Origin: Deuterostichococcus epilithicus
Taxonomy: Eukaryota; Chlorophyta; Trebouxiophyceae; Prasiolales; Stichococcaceae
Reading direction: 5' to 3'
Length of the DNA stretch: 64,000 nt
NCBI GenBank assembly: GCA_033439295.1
Contig: JAVTLE010000014.1
Coordinates: 2,046,001-2,110,000 of the forward strand
Shown here: one piece after another, positions 46,828 to 59,226 of the stretch
Numbering within the stretch: position 1 is the first letter of the stretch
Layout of the letters: each line of letters starts with the position of its first letter
Made by a program: the position numbers and the translations under genes
The notes under the pieces: generated by a model
The model's input: the letters and a program-made list of their open reading frames with translations, nothing else
What the model was told of the DNA's origin: nothing
Database searches by the model: none

Positions 46828-49351
46828 ATGAGCGCAGCGCTGCGGGCACAGCGCCCGGCGGCGGGCGCGCCAGCGGCTTCCACCTCAGCACGGGATGCGC
46901 CTCGCAGCCTTCAGCTCCGCAGCCTAGCAGGCCAACAACGGGCGGCCACCCGGCTCGGTAGCAGGCAGCAGCTGCCTGCCCTTTGGGCGGCCAGCAGGCG
47001 GCACGCGGGCGCCCGGCGCCGGGCGCCGTGCGTCAGCGCCGCTTCATCCTCCGCTCTCGCGGTTGAGGCCGAGACGCCCACCTACAGTAGCCAGGACGTG
47101 GGCCCGCTGGGCTTCCAGACCGGCTTCGCTGGGGCCTTCACGCTGGGAAGGCACATCGGCAACGGTGAGCGATGCACGCCTGCCTGCCCTGTCTTTCTGC
47201 CTTTCTGTGGGGGTCGCTTGTTTGCACCACTTGACTCAGCGCGCCCGGCGCCACGAGGCGACCGCGCGGCCCGACGCGATTCAGATCGTCGCCACCCTCC
47301 CCTCTTGATCGTGTGTTGGGCAGCCGATCTGCGGCCCGGCATCGCTCGCAGGCAGCTGCTTGGCACATCCCTAAAAGTGCACCTCGGGAGTGTGCTCCTT
47401 TGGCTGCGAAAATTTGTGCACAGAGTGTCTCAACATCGCAGTTGGCATTCATTAAGACTTGCGCGCCTAGCCAGTGCTTTGGTGAGGGTCTGCCTGGCGC
47501 AGACCGAGGCTGCACGACAATCACATACACTGACACTGGGGCAAGTCGCTATGTACCACAGCGCTGCAAGGCTCCTTGCGGCCACTTTAAAGGATGCAGA
47601 GTTCCGCATATCAACGCCAAATGACCGCCCCTCTGTGCCCTGCAGGTGCTTATGGCGTCGTGAACCTGTGCGTTGACCGCCGCACGGGCCGCGAGTATGC
47701 GTGCAAGGTGCTGCCTAAGGTGCGCGGGCGGCTCACGCCCGCCAAGACCGCCAAGAAGATCTGGCAGGAGGTGGAGCTGCTCACCCGCGTGCAGGGCTGC
47801 GCCAATGTGGCCCGCCTCCAGGCTGTCTTTGAGGACGATGCTCGCGTCTTCATTGTGCTGGAGCTGTGCCAGGGCGGCGACCTGGAGACGCTGCTGGAGG
47901 TGAGCTGCTACCCTTGCTTCGCCATTTCATCCAATCGAGGCATCTCGCCTGCAGGATGCCTGCCTCAGCGTCTAGGCTGTTGAGGCTGCAGTGTTTGTTA
48001 TGCCATCAACAAGTCGCTGGAGTCACTTGGGTTTCTCCACACAGACACTGACAACGTTTCGACCTCTCGACCCAACGCTTCCCTGTGCCTCCTGTGCAGG
48101 ACCATGGGCCGCTGTCGGAACGGCAGGCGGCCCTCGTCATCTACGAGTGCCTAAAGGTTATTGCAACCTGCCACGCGGAGGGTCTGGTGCACGGCGATGT
48201 GAAGCCGGCCAACTTCCTGCTGAAGCAGCGCATGCGCAACCCCCTGGCGCTGATTGAGTCGGGCGCCGTCCGCGGGTGGCTCAAGGCCATCGACTTCGGC
48301 TGCAGCCAGGAGATGCGTGGCTCGCAGCTCAGCCGCCGCACCGGCACGCCTGGTGCGTTGTGTGTGGCACTGTCTGCTTGTCTGAAAGCGGCGCCATTTG
48401 GTCTGGTGAACTTGTCTGTGCTGCAAATGACCGCGCTGCAATGGGCATGCATCAGTGGGTTTACATGGAAGGTTCGAATGGCACTGCTCTTTGCAAAAGT
48501 GACATTTGACATAGTACCTGCTTCGTTTTGCTGCAGTGTACATGGCGCCGGAGGTCTTCCAGCGGGAGTATGGCACAGCAGCTGACATGTGGAGCCTGGG
48601 CATGATGCTGTACCAGTTCATGACCTGCCGCTTCCCATTTTGGTGCGCCCTTTGTCAACCTGCTGTCTTCGTCTGGACCAGCACTCCCCATGGACGCTCA
48701 GCAGGAATTTGACAGTGTTGGCCCTGCCAGGTTATGTGACGCCTGCAAGACTTCCGACCTCGTTTTCCGTGCCGCGCCGCAGGTCAAGCCTGGAGGCGTG
48801 CAGGGCGAAGTCCTTGGACCAGGTCATGAAGTCGGTCATCGTCGATGACATCGCGTTCGACAGCGGCCCCTGGCTCGACATGTCACCCGAGGGCCTGGAC
48901 CTGCTGCAGGTGCGATTTCTGACCTTGTCACAATTGTTTCCTGTGCCGCCTGGTTCACCAACCGCAGGTTGCACTGCTGATCTGAAATGTGCCGCAGTGC
49001 AGACTGGCTGTCGTTTGACAGTGCATTCTGCGTCCTCATGATATCATCTTCAGGAGCTTGCTGCCACGAGCTGATCCCTGACACGCGCAGGGTCTGTTCA
49101 ACCGCAACCCAGTGGAGCGCATCACCGCCTCGGAGGCGCTATCGCACCCCTGGTTCCAACAGCAGCTGCACAAGCAGCCGCTCAAGCAGCGGAACAACAT
49201 CGTGCCACTGCAGACGCACAGCAAGCGGCGCGCTGGCACGGCGATGCAGCCTGCGGCCGTGGCGGCAGCCGCCATGCAGAAGAGCGTCGCCAGCGTCGGT
49301 CGTAGCTACCCAGCGGGCAGCTGGGCCAACGCAGCGGCAAACTTTGCCTGA
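46828..49351 (+). CDS. Ser/Thr protein kinase with predicted plastid transit peptide, CDPK-like catalytic domain
   Basis: Six exons join in phase: 46828-47164, 47646-47899, 48100-48352, 48537-48642, 48783-48909 and 49091-49351, giving 445 residues. The first about 70 residues are rich in Ala, Ser and Arg and nearly free of acids (MSAALRAQRPAAGAPAASTS .. RRRAPCVSAASSS), as in chloroplast transit peptides. Kinase: FTLGRHIGNGAYGVVNLCVD (glycine loop across the first intron), EYACKVLPK (Lys kept), DDARVFIVLELCQGGDLETL, EGLVHGDVKPANFLLKQ (catalytic loop with HGD), AIDFGCSQEM (DFG kept), VYMAPEVFQREYGTAADMWS and FNRNPVERITASEALSHPWF. The domain resembles the CDPK/CaMK group, but no EF-hands follow: the C-terminus is a 60-residue Ala-rich tail. 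It should be active, given Lys, Asp and DFG are present. Substrate and plastid location are inferred. Confidence 0.88.
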
Positions 49352-50841
49352 GGCGGCGCCGCAGCAGCTGCAGCAGCAGCTGGCCAGCACAGTCGGTGTC
49401 AGCAGCGGCGAGCCAAGTGCCAGCGACAGCGGCGGCACAGGGACGCTCAGTGCTGGCTCAAGCCCGGGGTTTTGCGCCCAAGACCCGCACACTTTTGGTA
49501 AGGAGAAGCAGTTGTATCTCAGCCAATTTTTGGTACCTGGCTCGAGAGAGGCGCTCTCCCACTTTTTGGGCATGGGGGGGACAGAGGGAGTTGGGGCATC
49601 TCGGGAGATGATCCAACAGGGGTTTGGAGGTTGCACAGCGCGGGCGGGACGAGCATCACCATTTTGGCGCTGCAGACTGTTCAGAGACAACACTATAGGG
49701 TTTTTGCGCCAACAGTGTTCGCATATGCTATCAGTCATGGCACACCGGCGTCCAGCCCGTCAAACCGGCTGGACCCAGTGCCATGTGCTGGGCATTGCGT
49801 CAACAGGTTAGCGTTTGGGCTAACCTCGACTAGGTTACGTCGTGTGTTCAGGACCACAGGACCTGTCAGGACTCGCTAGGTGACGAGATCGTTTTGACAC
49901 CGGTGTTGGGTGCATCCCAGGAGCCATTGCAATTTTGAGAGCCTTGGCGGGTTGCGCATCAGGGACTTCATACTGTACAGCTCCGACATCTAGGGTGCCG
50001 GTGTTGGTATTTCGTGTGTTTGTGGAATGGAGTGTGGAATGTGTAAGCAAAACCTCTTTACGGCAAAGTCGCTTCGCCCGGGATACACAGACAACGAACA
50101 CCATTTCTCTCTATGTAGGGTGCCACGGCAGTGCCGCTTTGGATCAATTAGATATCTCCCTGTTTCCGCGATCTTGTGGCCGCATTAGCTCTCGCTCTCT
50201 CAGTGTCCACTTGGGTATCTCACTTACCTATGCTGGTGTGGAAAAGACTGCTCAACTCCATGTGCCTCCACAAAATGAGGTTTCCGGGTGAAATGTAACA
50301 GTAAGTACTCCCAATTCCAACAGAGGGTTTTGCACGCTGGAAAGCTGCATGGGGGGCGGACATCGGGTGAAGGGCGTGGCACTTGGCAGCTAGGCGTGAA
50401 GGTCACAGTTCAGGTTCAAATCTGCTTGCCTTCGCAACCGCTTCTTGTGCGCCGTGGCGGGCGGCACCTAGAGTTACCACGGTGTCACACAATCACACAC
50501 CTGCAAGAGTCTGAAACTTCCTCAGTCTCGCAGATGCCGCTGCTTTTTCGTCCTGCTTTTGTTCAAGCTGCGAGCTGATACGTTTGGGAGGTTGCTCCGC
50601 TGCAGCTACAGGATTGTCCGGCGGCTGTCTGCCAGCTTAAGATTGGTCCTCGAATCAGCTGCGACTGGCAGCTTGTTGCAGTGTGGAGATTCTGTTTTGC
50701 TGCTTATACCGGCGCTCAAGCCTGACAGTCGAGAAAACAAGCTTCAAATCGAAACGGCTGCATGCCAGGCGCCACCCTCACATAGTGGCAGCGCTGGCGC
50801 ATAACTGACTGCCGCGCTGCAGTCCTGCCAACCGTGCCGCC
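49352..50841. other. 3' UTR and intergenic region before CstF-77
   Basis: About 1.5 kb without a recognisable gene. It has an imperfect hairpin (GGTTAGC..GCTAACC near 49808) and plus-strand TGTAA at 50042-50046 and 50294-50298, either of which could end the kinase mRNA. The CstF-77 promoter must lie in its right part. Confidence 0.45.
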
Positions 50842-53800
50842 ATGAAGTCACTGCGAAGTCGCATCACCGATGATCCATGGGACGCCGCAGCATGGATCGA
50901 GCTTGCAGAGGACATGGGGCGGCGGGACCCCACTGTCGCCAGCAATTTGGAGGAACAAAAGACGTTCTTTGAGGAAATGTTGGGCCGGTTCCCGACCGCA
51001 GTGCGTCACCGTCCTTGTATCTGCGGAACCGTGCATTCGGCTCTACCCATCAGCACCCAATCCATGCTCGCATCTGCAGCGGCGACCCAAGCAGACATCT
51101 GTCCCAGCATGTGCCTCCTCAACTCAGTCCGCGTGCGCCTGCCCACATGCTTCAGTTGAACAGCATCCATCGCATCACCAGCCAGCCAAATGCTCATTCG
51201 TATACCACAGCGGCACTGACTATGCACTCAGGCGAGGCATTGGAAGCGTTATGCCGAACTGGAGATGGCGGCAGGGAACACCGCGAGCGTCAAAACCATC
51301 TTCAGCCGCTGCCTGCTGAGCTGCCCCAGCGTGGACCTGTGGCAGACGTACCTCACCTTCATACAACAGGTGACACCCACACACACAAGTCGTGCAACTG
51401 GCGAGGAAATCCCTGGTTGAGTCGTGCTCCCAAAGTAGTGACGGCGACATCCTCAGACTCTTATACAGGCCTTTACCTGCACAGCTAGTGCACTCGAAAG
51501 TGAAATGCATGGCGCATCTGCCGGTGTTTCTATCACCTGTGCAACTGGCGCATGGGTAAGATGCTGCCAAGTGCTGCGGCTCAGCCACAGCATCCATGAC
51601 CACATTGGGGGTGCAGACCAATGCGGGGCCCGCCACTGGAATCAGATTGTTGACTGCCCGAGTGTCTACGTCACTAAATCGAATCCAAGATGCAACAAAC
51701 GCACTGATTTTGGCAAAGTCATCTAGTGGCCGCACCGCATGTGCACAATGTCAAACAAAAGGCAGCCTGCCTATCCTGGGTCCAGCTGAGACACATTGCT
51801 CGGCACACCTCGGTTGGAAGGCAGAGACGCTCGGCCAGGGTACCTGCCTGCTGGGAACATGCACCCCTGCAGCTTTGCACGCCAGCGCCCTGCAGCAACG
51901 GCGAATGCTCCGAGCAGGCGGGGGTGACCAGTCCGCCGTGACATGCAGAGGCGGCCAGCCTTGGTCCGCACCAGTCGCTCCCAAACCCCATAGCTGCGCT
52001 GCCTGCCTGCCCAGCGCCTCACACCCACACAACCATCCACCCACCCGCCGCTGCGCCGCCGCAGGGCAACGAGGGCAAGGGGGCGGAGGGGCTGCTGGAG
52101 ACGAGGAAGGCCTTCGAGTACTGCCTGGAGCGGGTGGGCCAGGCGGCGGGCGCGGGGCCGCTGTGGCAGCAGTACGTGGCGCTGCTGCAGCGGCCGCGGG
52201 CGGGCACCGCGGACTTTGCCGCACTCTTTGGCGCCGCGCCTCCCGGCCAGGAGGAGGCCGCGCGCTCCGCCGCCCTGCGGTGAGCAGCCGCCCACGATCC
52301 TGTCGCACAGGAGCCAGGGACATTTCTGCCCAATGCGAACCGGTCTTGGCTGGGCTCTCTGCTCGCGGCCTTTGCCGCCCTGTTTCCGTACTGATGCATG
52401 CATGCGGCGCTGGCCTGTGGCAGTTCTGCCGCCTGTGCTTGAACAGTGCCTGTTTAAAGGTGCCGTGTTCGGCTTGGCGGCTGCTGGAGGTCTCTGCGGC
52501 GCGCACACCGTGCCTGCAGAGCCCACATCACCGCTCAGCGATTGCAGCCCAGCTCAGACCGCAGGAGCTGCTGCCCTCCCGGAGCACGCCCCGGGATAAT
52601 TGGAGCAATGAAACCTTCCTGCCTACCGAACAATGTGCAGGAGCGCCTTCCAGCGCGCGGTAGTGGTGCCCACTGCGGCGGCGCCGGCGCTGTGGTCCGC
52701 CTACGAGCAGTTCGAGCTGGGCGGCGAGGCCAAGGCGCTGGGGCGGCGCGCCCTGGACGACATGCGACCCCGCAATGCGGCGGCCAAATCGGCGCACGCG
52801 ACGCGGCAGCGCCACCTTGCAGGCCTCGACCCCGACGCGCTCGCACTGCCGCCCGGTGAGGGACCTGCTGACGCGCCTCGTGTCCGCTCTGCGACAGGCG
52901 GCTGTGCAGTCCGTGTGGAGGCAGTCAGTGGCGGCAGAAGCGCGCGAGGGTGCCCATTGACACCGATGCTGCTGCTCGGGCAGCGTGCGACAGCCGTGCC
53001 ATGGGCCGCCGCGCATGCAGGGCCGGCACCTGCCCTCTTTGCGCCGGCTGCCGGCCGCAACACTGCCAGGAGGCACCAGCAAGTGAGTTCACGCTCAGCA
53101 TCCTGCCCTTGGGCGCAGGCAAGGGCGGCTTCGCGCAGGACGAGCAGCTGCGTCGGTGGCGGGCGTACGTGGCCTGGGAGGCGACCAACGTGCAGCGCCT
53201 GGACCCTTCCGCCCTGGCGGCGCGCGTCATCCTTTCGCACGAGCAGGTGCGCCGGCCTGTGGCCTCCGCATATTGCTGAACTTCGCCGCAGGCCGCTCAC
53301 CGGCTCGCTGGGGGGAGCCGGCGTCTGTTGCGTGCCCAAAGGTCGTGGCGCCCAGGGCCGTGTCACCAGTACTGTGCCTTGTATGAGGACAGTTGGATTG
53401 CTCACCTGACAACAACACCTCCTGGCACCTGGGTTCATCAGGGTCTGCCATCAGGTTGGTTTCAATGTGGCTCCCGCTGTGTTCCGCTCTTGCAGGCGCT
53501 TGCAGCGGTGGGGCGGCATTTCCCGGACATGTGGCTGGACTTTGGCATGTGGCACACCCGCCCTGCCGCAGGTGGCGGCGGGAAGGACGCCGCACTCGCC
53601 GTGCTCGACCGCGGCTGCACGGTGGCTCCATCCACCTGCTGTCTGTCTGAGATGACAAGTTTCTCGTCTTTCGAGCTGCCGTTGATTGGTGCGAACAGCG
53701 CCAGAAGGACTGCTGGCTCCTCGGGCTCAAATCACAGGGAAACGGCGCCAGCTGGGAGTGACACACCTGACTCACCCAGCGGCAGCCATTGGGTGCGCTC

Positions 53801-56754
53801 CGGTTCCGGCCGGTGCCGCTTCCAACAATCCCAAACCCAGCGGGACTACATGTCGTTGCGACCCTGCCCGCACAGGTGATACCCGAGGCGCTGGTGCTGC
53901 ACTTTGCGGCAGCGGACCTGCACGAGGCGGGCGGCAACGTCACCGCAGCAAAGGCGGTGTACGAGGCGCTTGCGGCGCCGCTGGAGGCGGAGGCGCCGCC
54001 TGCCACGCCAGACACCCGAGACGGAAAGGACGCAAAGCCCGCCGCCGCCGCGCAGGTGCCCATGCTGGGGGAGGGCGCACGCCAGGGAGGAAGGGGGGCA
54101 CACCCTTGAGCGAAATTCGACCAGAATCCTGTCTGGCGCCTGATGCTGGCTTGGCCCAGAAAAGGCAGATGGATAAGTGTCTGGAGTGTGCGAGCACCGG
54201 CGCGCGGCTGCCGCGGCTCTGTCCGCACTGCTGCGTCCCAGTGCCGCGTCGCCTGGGAGTTTGCAATCAGATCCCGGGAGAAGCGGCGCTGCCACAGCCA
54301 TGACACGGTGACCAGCCTGCTGTGCTCGGCACCTTGTCAGCCGCCTGCCACGTGCCCGGGCGCAGGCCGACAAGGAGACGCCGGCGCAGGAGGCGGGCTC
54401 CCTGGTGTGGGTGCAGTACCAGCGATTCGCCAAGCGCGCCGAGGGCGTCCGCGCCTCCCGCCAGGTATGTCTGCCCGCAGCCACATACCTTGCACTTGGC
54501 CATGGCTCCAGGAATGAGCGGACGCCTGTGATGCTGTCTCGCTGGCGTCTCACCGAGCCACTGCAGCGCCGGCCATGGCCATCGGCAGGCGCGCCTCCAG
54601 CAGCGGGACCCTTTATAGGGTTTGAAATCCGGTTGCCGCTGCCGCGGCGTGCGACGCCTGCTGGGCGCTTGTGGCAGGTGTTCCTGCGGGCGCGCAAGTC
54701 GGCGGCGGCGGGGTGGCGCGTGTATGCGGCCTCGGCGCGGCTGGAGTGGGGCGGCGACAAGAACGAGAAGGTGCCCGTCAACATCCTGGAGCTGGGCCTA
54801 CGCCTCTTCCTGCGGCAGCCCGCATACGTGCTCGCCTACGTCGACTTTCTCATCGGTGTGCCCTCTCTTGCAGCGAGAAACACCCTGCAGCCACAGCATG
54901 TGCCGCAGCAGTTGGGGGATGCCGAGCCAGATGTTCACGAGCTGTGCGCTGCATGCTGCAAGCGAGTGCTGGGCACGGCTGGCGAAGGCTCAGGCACAGC
55001 AGGCCTCCAGGAGGCGAGCTTCTGGATGCAAGCCAGTGCCGGCTACTGTGCGCACAGAGGGAAGCAAACACGAGTCGCGATGCAGGCCGGCGCCCATCTC
55101 GAGCACTTTTGCCTGGTGCAGGAATCGGCAACATGGACAACGCGAGGGCGCTGTTCGAGCGGGCGCTGACGGCGGCGACGCCGGGCGGCGCCCCCCAGCT
55201 GTGGGACCGGTTCCTGGCCTTCGAGTACGAGCACGGCAGCCTGCAGGCCGCGCTCGCCGTGCAGGCGCGCATCAGCCGCAGACACACTGAACATGTGCTT
55301 GAGACCAACATGATTCACGAAATCACGAGATTTGGTCTCTGGTTCCCTGTAGCTGCCGGACCGATCCGGCATGGCAGCCTCTGGCCTCGTGCAAGCGGCT
55401 GCAGCTCAGCAGGCTGCATCGTTCTGCCGTGCAGGAGCGGCGTGCGGAGGCGCTGGCAGAGGCAGAGGGCGGGGGCACCGCCGCCGCTGCGCCGCCGCCC
55501 GGCGATGACGTCCGTGTGGCCTTGCTCAAGTACAGGTACGCCCTTGATCAATGGATGAACATCCGTCTGATGCGGAACGTACAGCAAGCAACGCATCCGC
55601 TGGCGTTCTGGGACACGACCTGTTCGCGTTGTTGGCTGCGTGGCCGCTGCAGACTCACGCGAAGGACCACCTCTATGGCATGGCAGATGGTTTTACCGCC
55701 CCAAGCAGTCGTTCCACCGCCAGCTGATGCTGCACCGCAGGTACCATGGGCTGTGGCCAGTGGCGGGGGAGGGCGCACAGCAGCACCTGGCTCGGCTCAC
55801 GGGGGAGGCGCCGCCGCTGCCGCCGCCGCATGCACCCGTGGTCCACCAGATAGCCGGCCCCGACCGGTGCTGCTTTTCCTGGTTTCTGCCAGCCGAGCAT
55901 GCCTGAAGCCAACGGACTGTCGAGACTCGCCCGAGATGATCACCATCTGCAAGGCTGCTGGACAGACGGGAGCAGGCATGTGGCCGTATTGTGAATTGGT
56001 GAGGCCAATGGCTGATCACTCTGGTCATGCGTGCAGGCCGCCAGCAAAGCCACTGGTGGCGGCCTCCATGTCGCCCGCGGCCGCGCCGCCGGTCGCCCGC
56101 CCCACGGCGCTGCCGCCGCCAGTGCAGCACCCGACGCCGCCGGCGATGGCGCCACAGCAGCCGGCGCCGCAGCCGGGCGACGACATCAAGCAGCTGCCGG
56201 CGGAGCTGGGCGCCCTGCTGGCAGCGCTGCCGCCCCCAAAGGCGGTGCCGGGCCCCGCTGTCGACGTCGATGCGGTCATAGACATCCTCATGGATGTGGA
56301 CCTGACGTCCGCTGGCACCGCCGCTGGCGATACGGCATTGGCCACAGGGCGCCCATACCCGCGCCTGCGCGGCAGCGGCGGCGGTGGCCATAGCGGGCCG
56401 GGCAGCGGCCCGCCGCCCGCGCCGGTGACGCTGCCGCCGCCGGGCGCCGCAGGGCCGATCTCCCCGCCGGGCGGCAGCCGGCCGCCATACCTGCAGCCGT
56501 CGGGGCAGCAGCAGCACTGGGGCAGCGGCGGCGGGGCGGGCCCCGACCCGCGCCACCCAGGCGGCATGGACCTGCGGCAGCAGGCCTACTCACCGGCGCA
56601 CGGGGCCCCTGACCCGCGGCAGGGGCCGCCCCCCATGAAGCGCGCCGCGCCAAGCGGCTTCGACCAGCGGGGGCCGCCGCCGCTGCAGTATCACGGCGGC
56701 GGCCCATCGGAGCACGATGCGTTCGGCGCCCGGCACAAGCAGCGGCGGCTGTGA
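50842..56754 (+). CDS. CSTF3: Cleavage stimulation factor subunit 3 (CstF-77 / Rna14 family)
   Basis: HAT-repeat scaffold of the CstF complex, needed for cleavage and polyadenylation of pre-mRNA. Thirteen exons join in phase: 50842-51000, 51232-51369, 52065-52279, 52641-52855, 53119-53246, 53496-53621, 53876-54055, 54366-54464, 54678-54855, 55122-55258, 55435-55535, 55741-55866 and 56037-56754, giving about 839 residues. ATG follows GCCGCC. HAT segments include DDPWDAAAWIELAEDM, ARHWKRYAELEMAAGNTASV, QDEQLRRWRAYVAWEATNVQ, GRHFPDMWLDFGMWHTRP, AGWRVYAASARLEWGGDKNE and NARALFERALTAATPGGAPQ. The last exon holds the CstF-64-binding region, LGALLAALPPPKAVPGPAVD then VDAVIDILMDVDLT, matching the conserved monkeytail. 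A Pro/Gly/Gln-rich tail ends ARHKQRRL. It is about 100 residues longer than human or plant CstF-77, mainly through this tail. The 55258/55435 junction is the least certain. Confidence 0.94.
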
Positions 56755-57492
56755 GTGCTGGCCCCGTTTGAAGGGCCGTGCAGCTGCGTGGCCGCCAGGG
56801 CTGGAGCTTGAGATTGCGTGACATGCAATGGAACAAGCCATACCTACAGAGGGAGTGCGTTATGAGGTCCTGGCGAGCAGCTGTATCTCTGCCAGAACCG
56901 CTGGCAGTGTGACAGCGTTATCTGAGAATGGCGTCAGGTCCACATCTCGTGATGCAAAATGCAAACATGTACAGGTGGTGCTCGATGCTGGCATGTGAGG
57001 CAGGATCTGTGGGAACCGCCATAGGAGAGCATAGGGTATGTACAAAATTCCGGAAGATGAGTTTCGCATCTGTTTGGTCAAAAACAGCAGAGAGAACACT
57101 TTCAACTTTTACAGCGCCATGCGCACGTTGCTGGTAAGGCGCTGCAGCTCCAGGAAATCCACTGTGAGTCTCAAACCACGCTGACATCTGGCGAAACGTA
57201 TGTTCAGAACGACAAAACAACACCAGGACGGCTATGTTGCGGGCTGATGATCGCAATGGCGCCGCGCAGCTGACGCGGCTACTTGCGCAATCACAAAAGC
57301 GCACACCGCAAGGTTGCAAAAGCAGCATCACGCGGGGGCCGCGGACGCAGTGCGCTGTGCAGTGGAACATCAGTAATTGTAACAGTGTCATTGCACAGAC
57401 AGAGAGCTTCGCACTAAGTAACGGATCCTCGGCGGCAGCCAACCGAGCGCAGCATCACAGGTCTTCCACCGCCTTGTCAACGGTCGCATGAA
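56755..57492. other. 3' UTR of CstF-77 and intergenic region
   Basis: Minus-strand ORF 56918-57442 is Cys-rich but has no recognisable motif and lies in this UTR, so it is not called. A plus-strand TGTAA at 57378-57382 may be the CstF-77 poly(A) signal. Confidence 0.4.
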
Positions 57493-58391
57493 TCACTGCT
57501 TCGATGCCGGCTTCCTTGCGGAGGCGCGCGTCATGCGCGGGCTGGCAGCGATGCTGGCAGCCGGCGTCTTGGGCACCCGGCTGCGCGCCTTTGATGCCAC
57601 TGGAGTTGTAGCCGGAGACGTGCCGTTTGCCAGCGCTGCCGCTGCGTCAGTCACCTTCTGCAGCAGGCGTGAAAGGCTCTCGGTCGTCAGTGTTTGCAGC
57701 TGCACCGTTGTTTACGATGACAACACGAATTATTGCTCGGTGAGGGAGCCACCGGGGGTGCAAGCGGCGACAAGTACGCGCCCCCACCTTCGTCACTGAA
57801 GGAGACTGGGAGGCCTGCGAGCTGTAGCCAGTGGGCGACCCCTGGTAGCACGGAGAAGCAGTCGTCAAGTTGCGATGGCACCATCCGCAAGGGTCGTTCC
57901 GTCCGTGGAAGTCACAACAGCAGCTGTGACCGACATCTTTCAGCTTCGTGACGAGAAAAGACAAGCGACAAACGCAGTCGACCTACGCACCAGGTCGTCA
58001 GGCGACCATCTGGCTACGCTTGTCCGGTTCCTGCGAGTGCATAATGAAAGCTGCTCAACGAGACGCAGAGCCTCGCTTGCACAGTGTCATGCAGCTGACA
58101 CGCGCTGGCACAGGAAACTCAGCCAGTCAGACCCAGGGGCGTCTGCACATGTGGCGCTTGACGGCGATGTTTTGCCGCTGCCAGGTCGGCCCCAGGTGCT
58201 GAGGCGCGCCTGGTGCTTCGTCGCACAGGCTGGCCATCTTCCTGCACGAATGTTGTGCCCCTGCTGCCGCGGGTGACGTTCCGCCTGCTCCACCACCAGA
58301 ATACTAGGAGTGTGAGCACAAGGGCCGAGAGGGTGACGCCCAATGGTGCCGCCAGCGGCGCGCTGCTGTCGTAGCCGCCCTGCTTGCTCAT
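57493..58391 (-). CDS. Unrecognised protein with N-terminal membrane span
   Basis: Not recognised. The start at 58391 (in-frame alternative 58487) reads MSKQGGYDSSAPLAAPLG, then a clear membrane helix VTLSALVLTLLVFWWW followed by basic SRRNVTRG, so the C-terminal part should face the cytosol or nucleoplasm. An Arg/Ser-rich stretch (VRRSTRRASAPGAD) follows. Later minus-strand segments likely to be exons are PSQLDDCFSVLPGVAHWLQL with AGLPVSFSDEGGGAYLSP (about 57880-57760), and LQTLTTESLSRLLQKVTDAA to the Lys/Arg/Pro/Ala-rich end ASARKPASKQ with the stop at 57493. The last exon resembles a short amphipathic helix plus a basic disordered tail. Splice links were not proved, so the exon set may be incomplete. 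No enzyme motif is present. Confidence 0.5.
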
Positions 58392-58996
58392 CCTCCTCCC
58401 CGAAGCCTGTTCAATGCCGCATGCACCGGGCACCGTGTTTCTTCTTTCTTGGAGCAAGCGTCGTGTGCGACAACCACTGCCGCTCACACTGGCTGAATTT
58501 TCAAATGCTGCCCGACCTTGAAAGGGCCGAACTGCAGAAGGGCCTTGCGATTTTCCGAACTGTGGGGTTTACCCAGTTTCCCTTTCGTCGAAAGGGGTTC
58601 CAGGTTCCGGCTCTCCGCCAGCAAACTGACACTGGCGTCTGGCGACGTCTCTGACTTAAGATGCACGGCCACACGCATGAAAACAGAAGCAAAGACAGTG
58701 ATCGTGTCGAGGGCTGACGTGGGCGCTATGCTGGCAACCCCGCAAGCCGCACGATCGTTAGGGACGAGCGCAAACCACTGTGAGAACAAACTGCAGGTGC
58801 TCTGCAGCCACTTCGGCAATATTCAAGCGATCGTGGGACAGGAGGTGGTGGTCCTGCTGACCAGCCCCAAGATTTCGGCAATGGAAGCGCAAAGCGAAGG
58901 ACGGGATGACCGCAATGTTTCAGTTCTCTAGCGCAAACCACCTAAGTCCGTCTAGTGTTGCGAGCATCTAAGGCATGCTCCCACCTTTTAATATAT

Positions 58997-59155
58997 GCCG
59001 CCTCGTGCAACACAACTGCGGGTCGTGCAGTATGCACGAGGCGGCAGGGCTGCAGCCCAGCCCAGCCCAGCCAAACGGGGATGACCATGATGCGACCGTG
59101 GCATCGTGCCATCATGGTCATTCCCGGTCGCGGCAAGGGCTGCAGCCCCTGGTGT
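58997..59155. repeat. Pair of perfect inverted repeats (possible foldback element)
   Basis: Arm GCCGCCTCGTGCA at 58997-59009 is exactly reverse-complemented at 59033-59045 (23-nt loop). Arm ATGACCATGATG at 59081-59092 is exactly reverse-complemented at 59110-59121 (17-nt loop), extendable to 17 pairs with one G-T. The second stem lies between two copies of the palindrome GGGCTGCAGCCC. The segment is noncoding, between the 58391 start and the lipase stop. Confidence 0.65.
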
Positions 59156-59226
59156 CCAGGAGCCACGCGCGCCGCACCTGCTTGCCTCGCACCCCGACAT
59201 CCATCCGCGTCAGGCCATCACCACCA

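Noticed and set aside
49735-49860. Short hairpins TCCAGCC..GGCTGGA and GGTTAGC..GCTAACC
   Set aside because: Seven-base arms are common by chance in GC-rich DNA. They were not called as terminators or riboswitches.
50405-50425. tRNA-like B-box GGTTCAAATCT
   Set aside because: No pairing T-stem, no A-box or acceptor stem at the right distance on either strand.
51596-52663. 355-codon plus-strand ORF
   Set aside because: It spans an intron and runs out of frame with CstF-77 exon 3. The CstF-77 frame gives HAT repeats, this one gives none.
53227-54306. 359-codon minus-strand ORF
   Set aside because: Antisense to CstF-77 exons 6-7. Composition is Ser/Arg/Pro-rich without motif.
56918-57442. 174-codon Cys-rich minus-strand ORF
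   Set aside because: Lies in the CstF-77 3' UTR, has no motif and no splice context. Probably chance.
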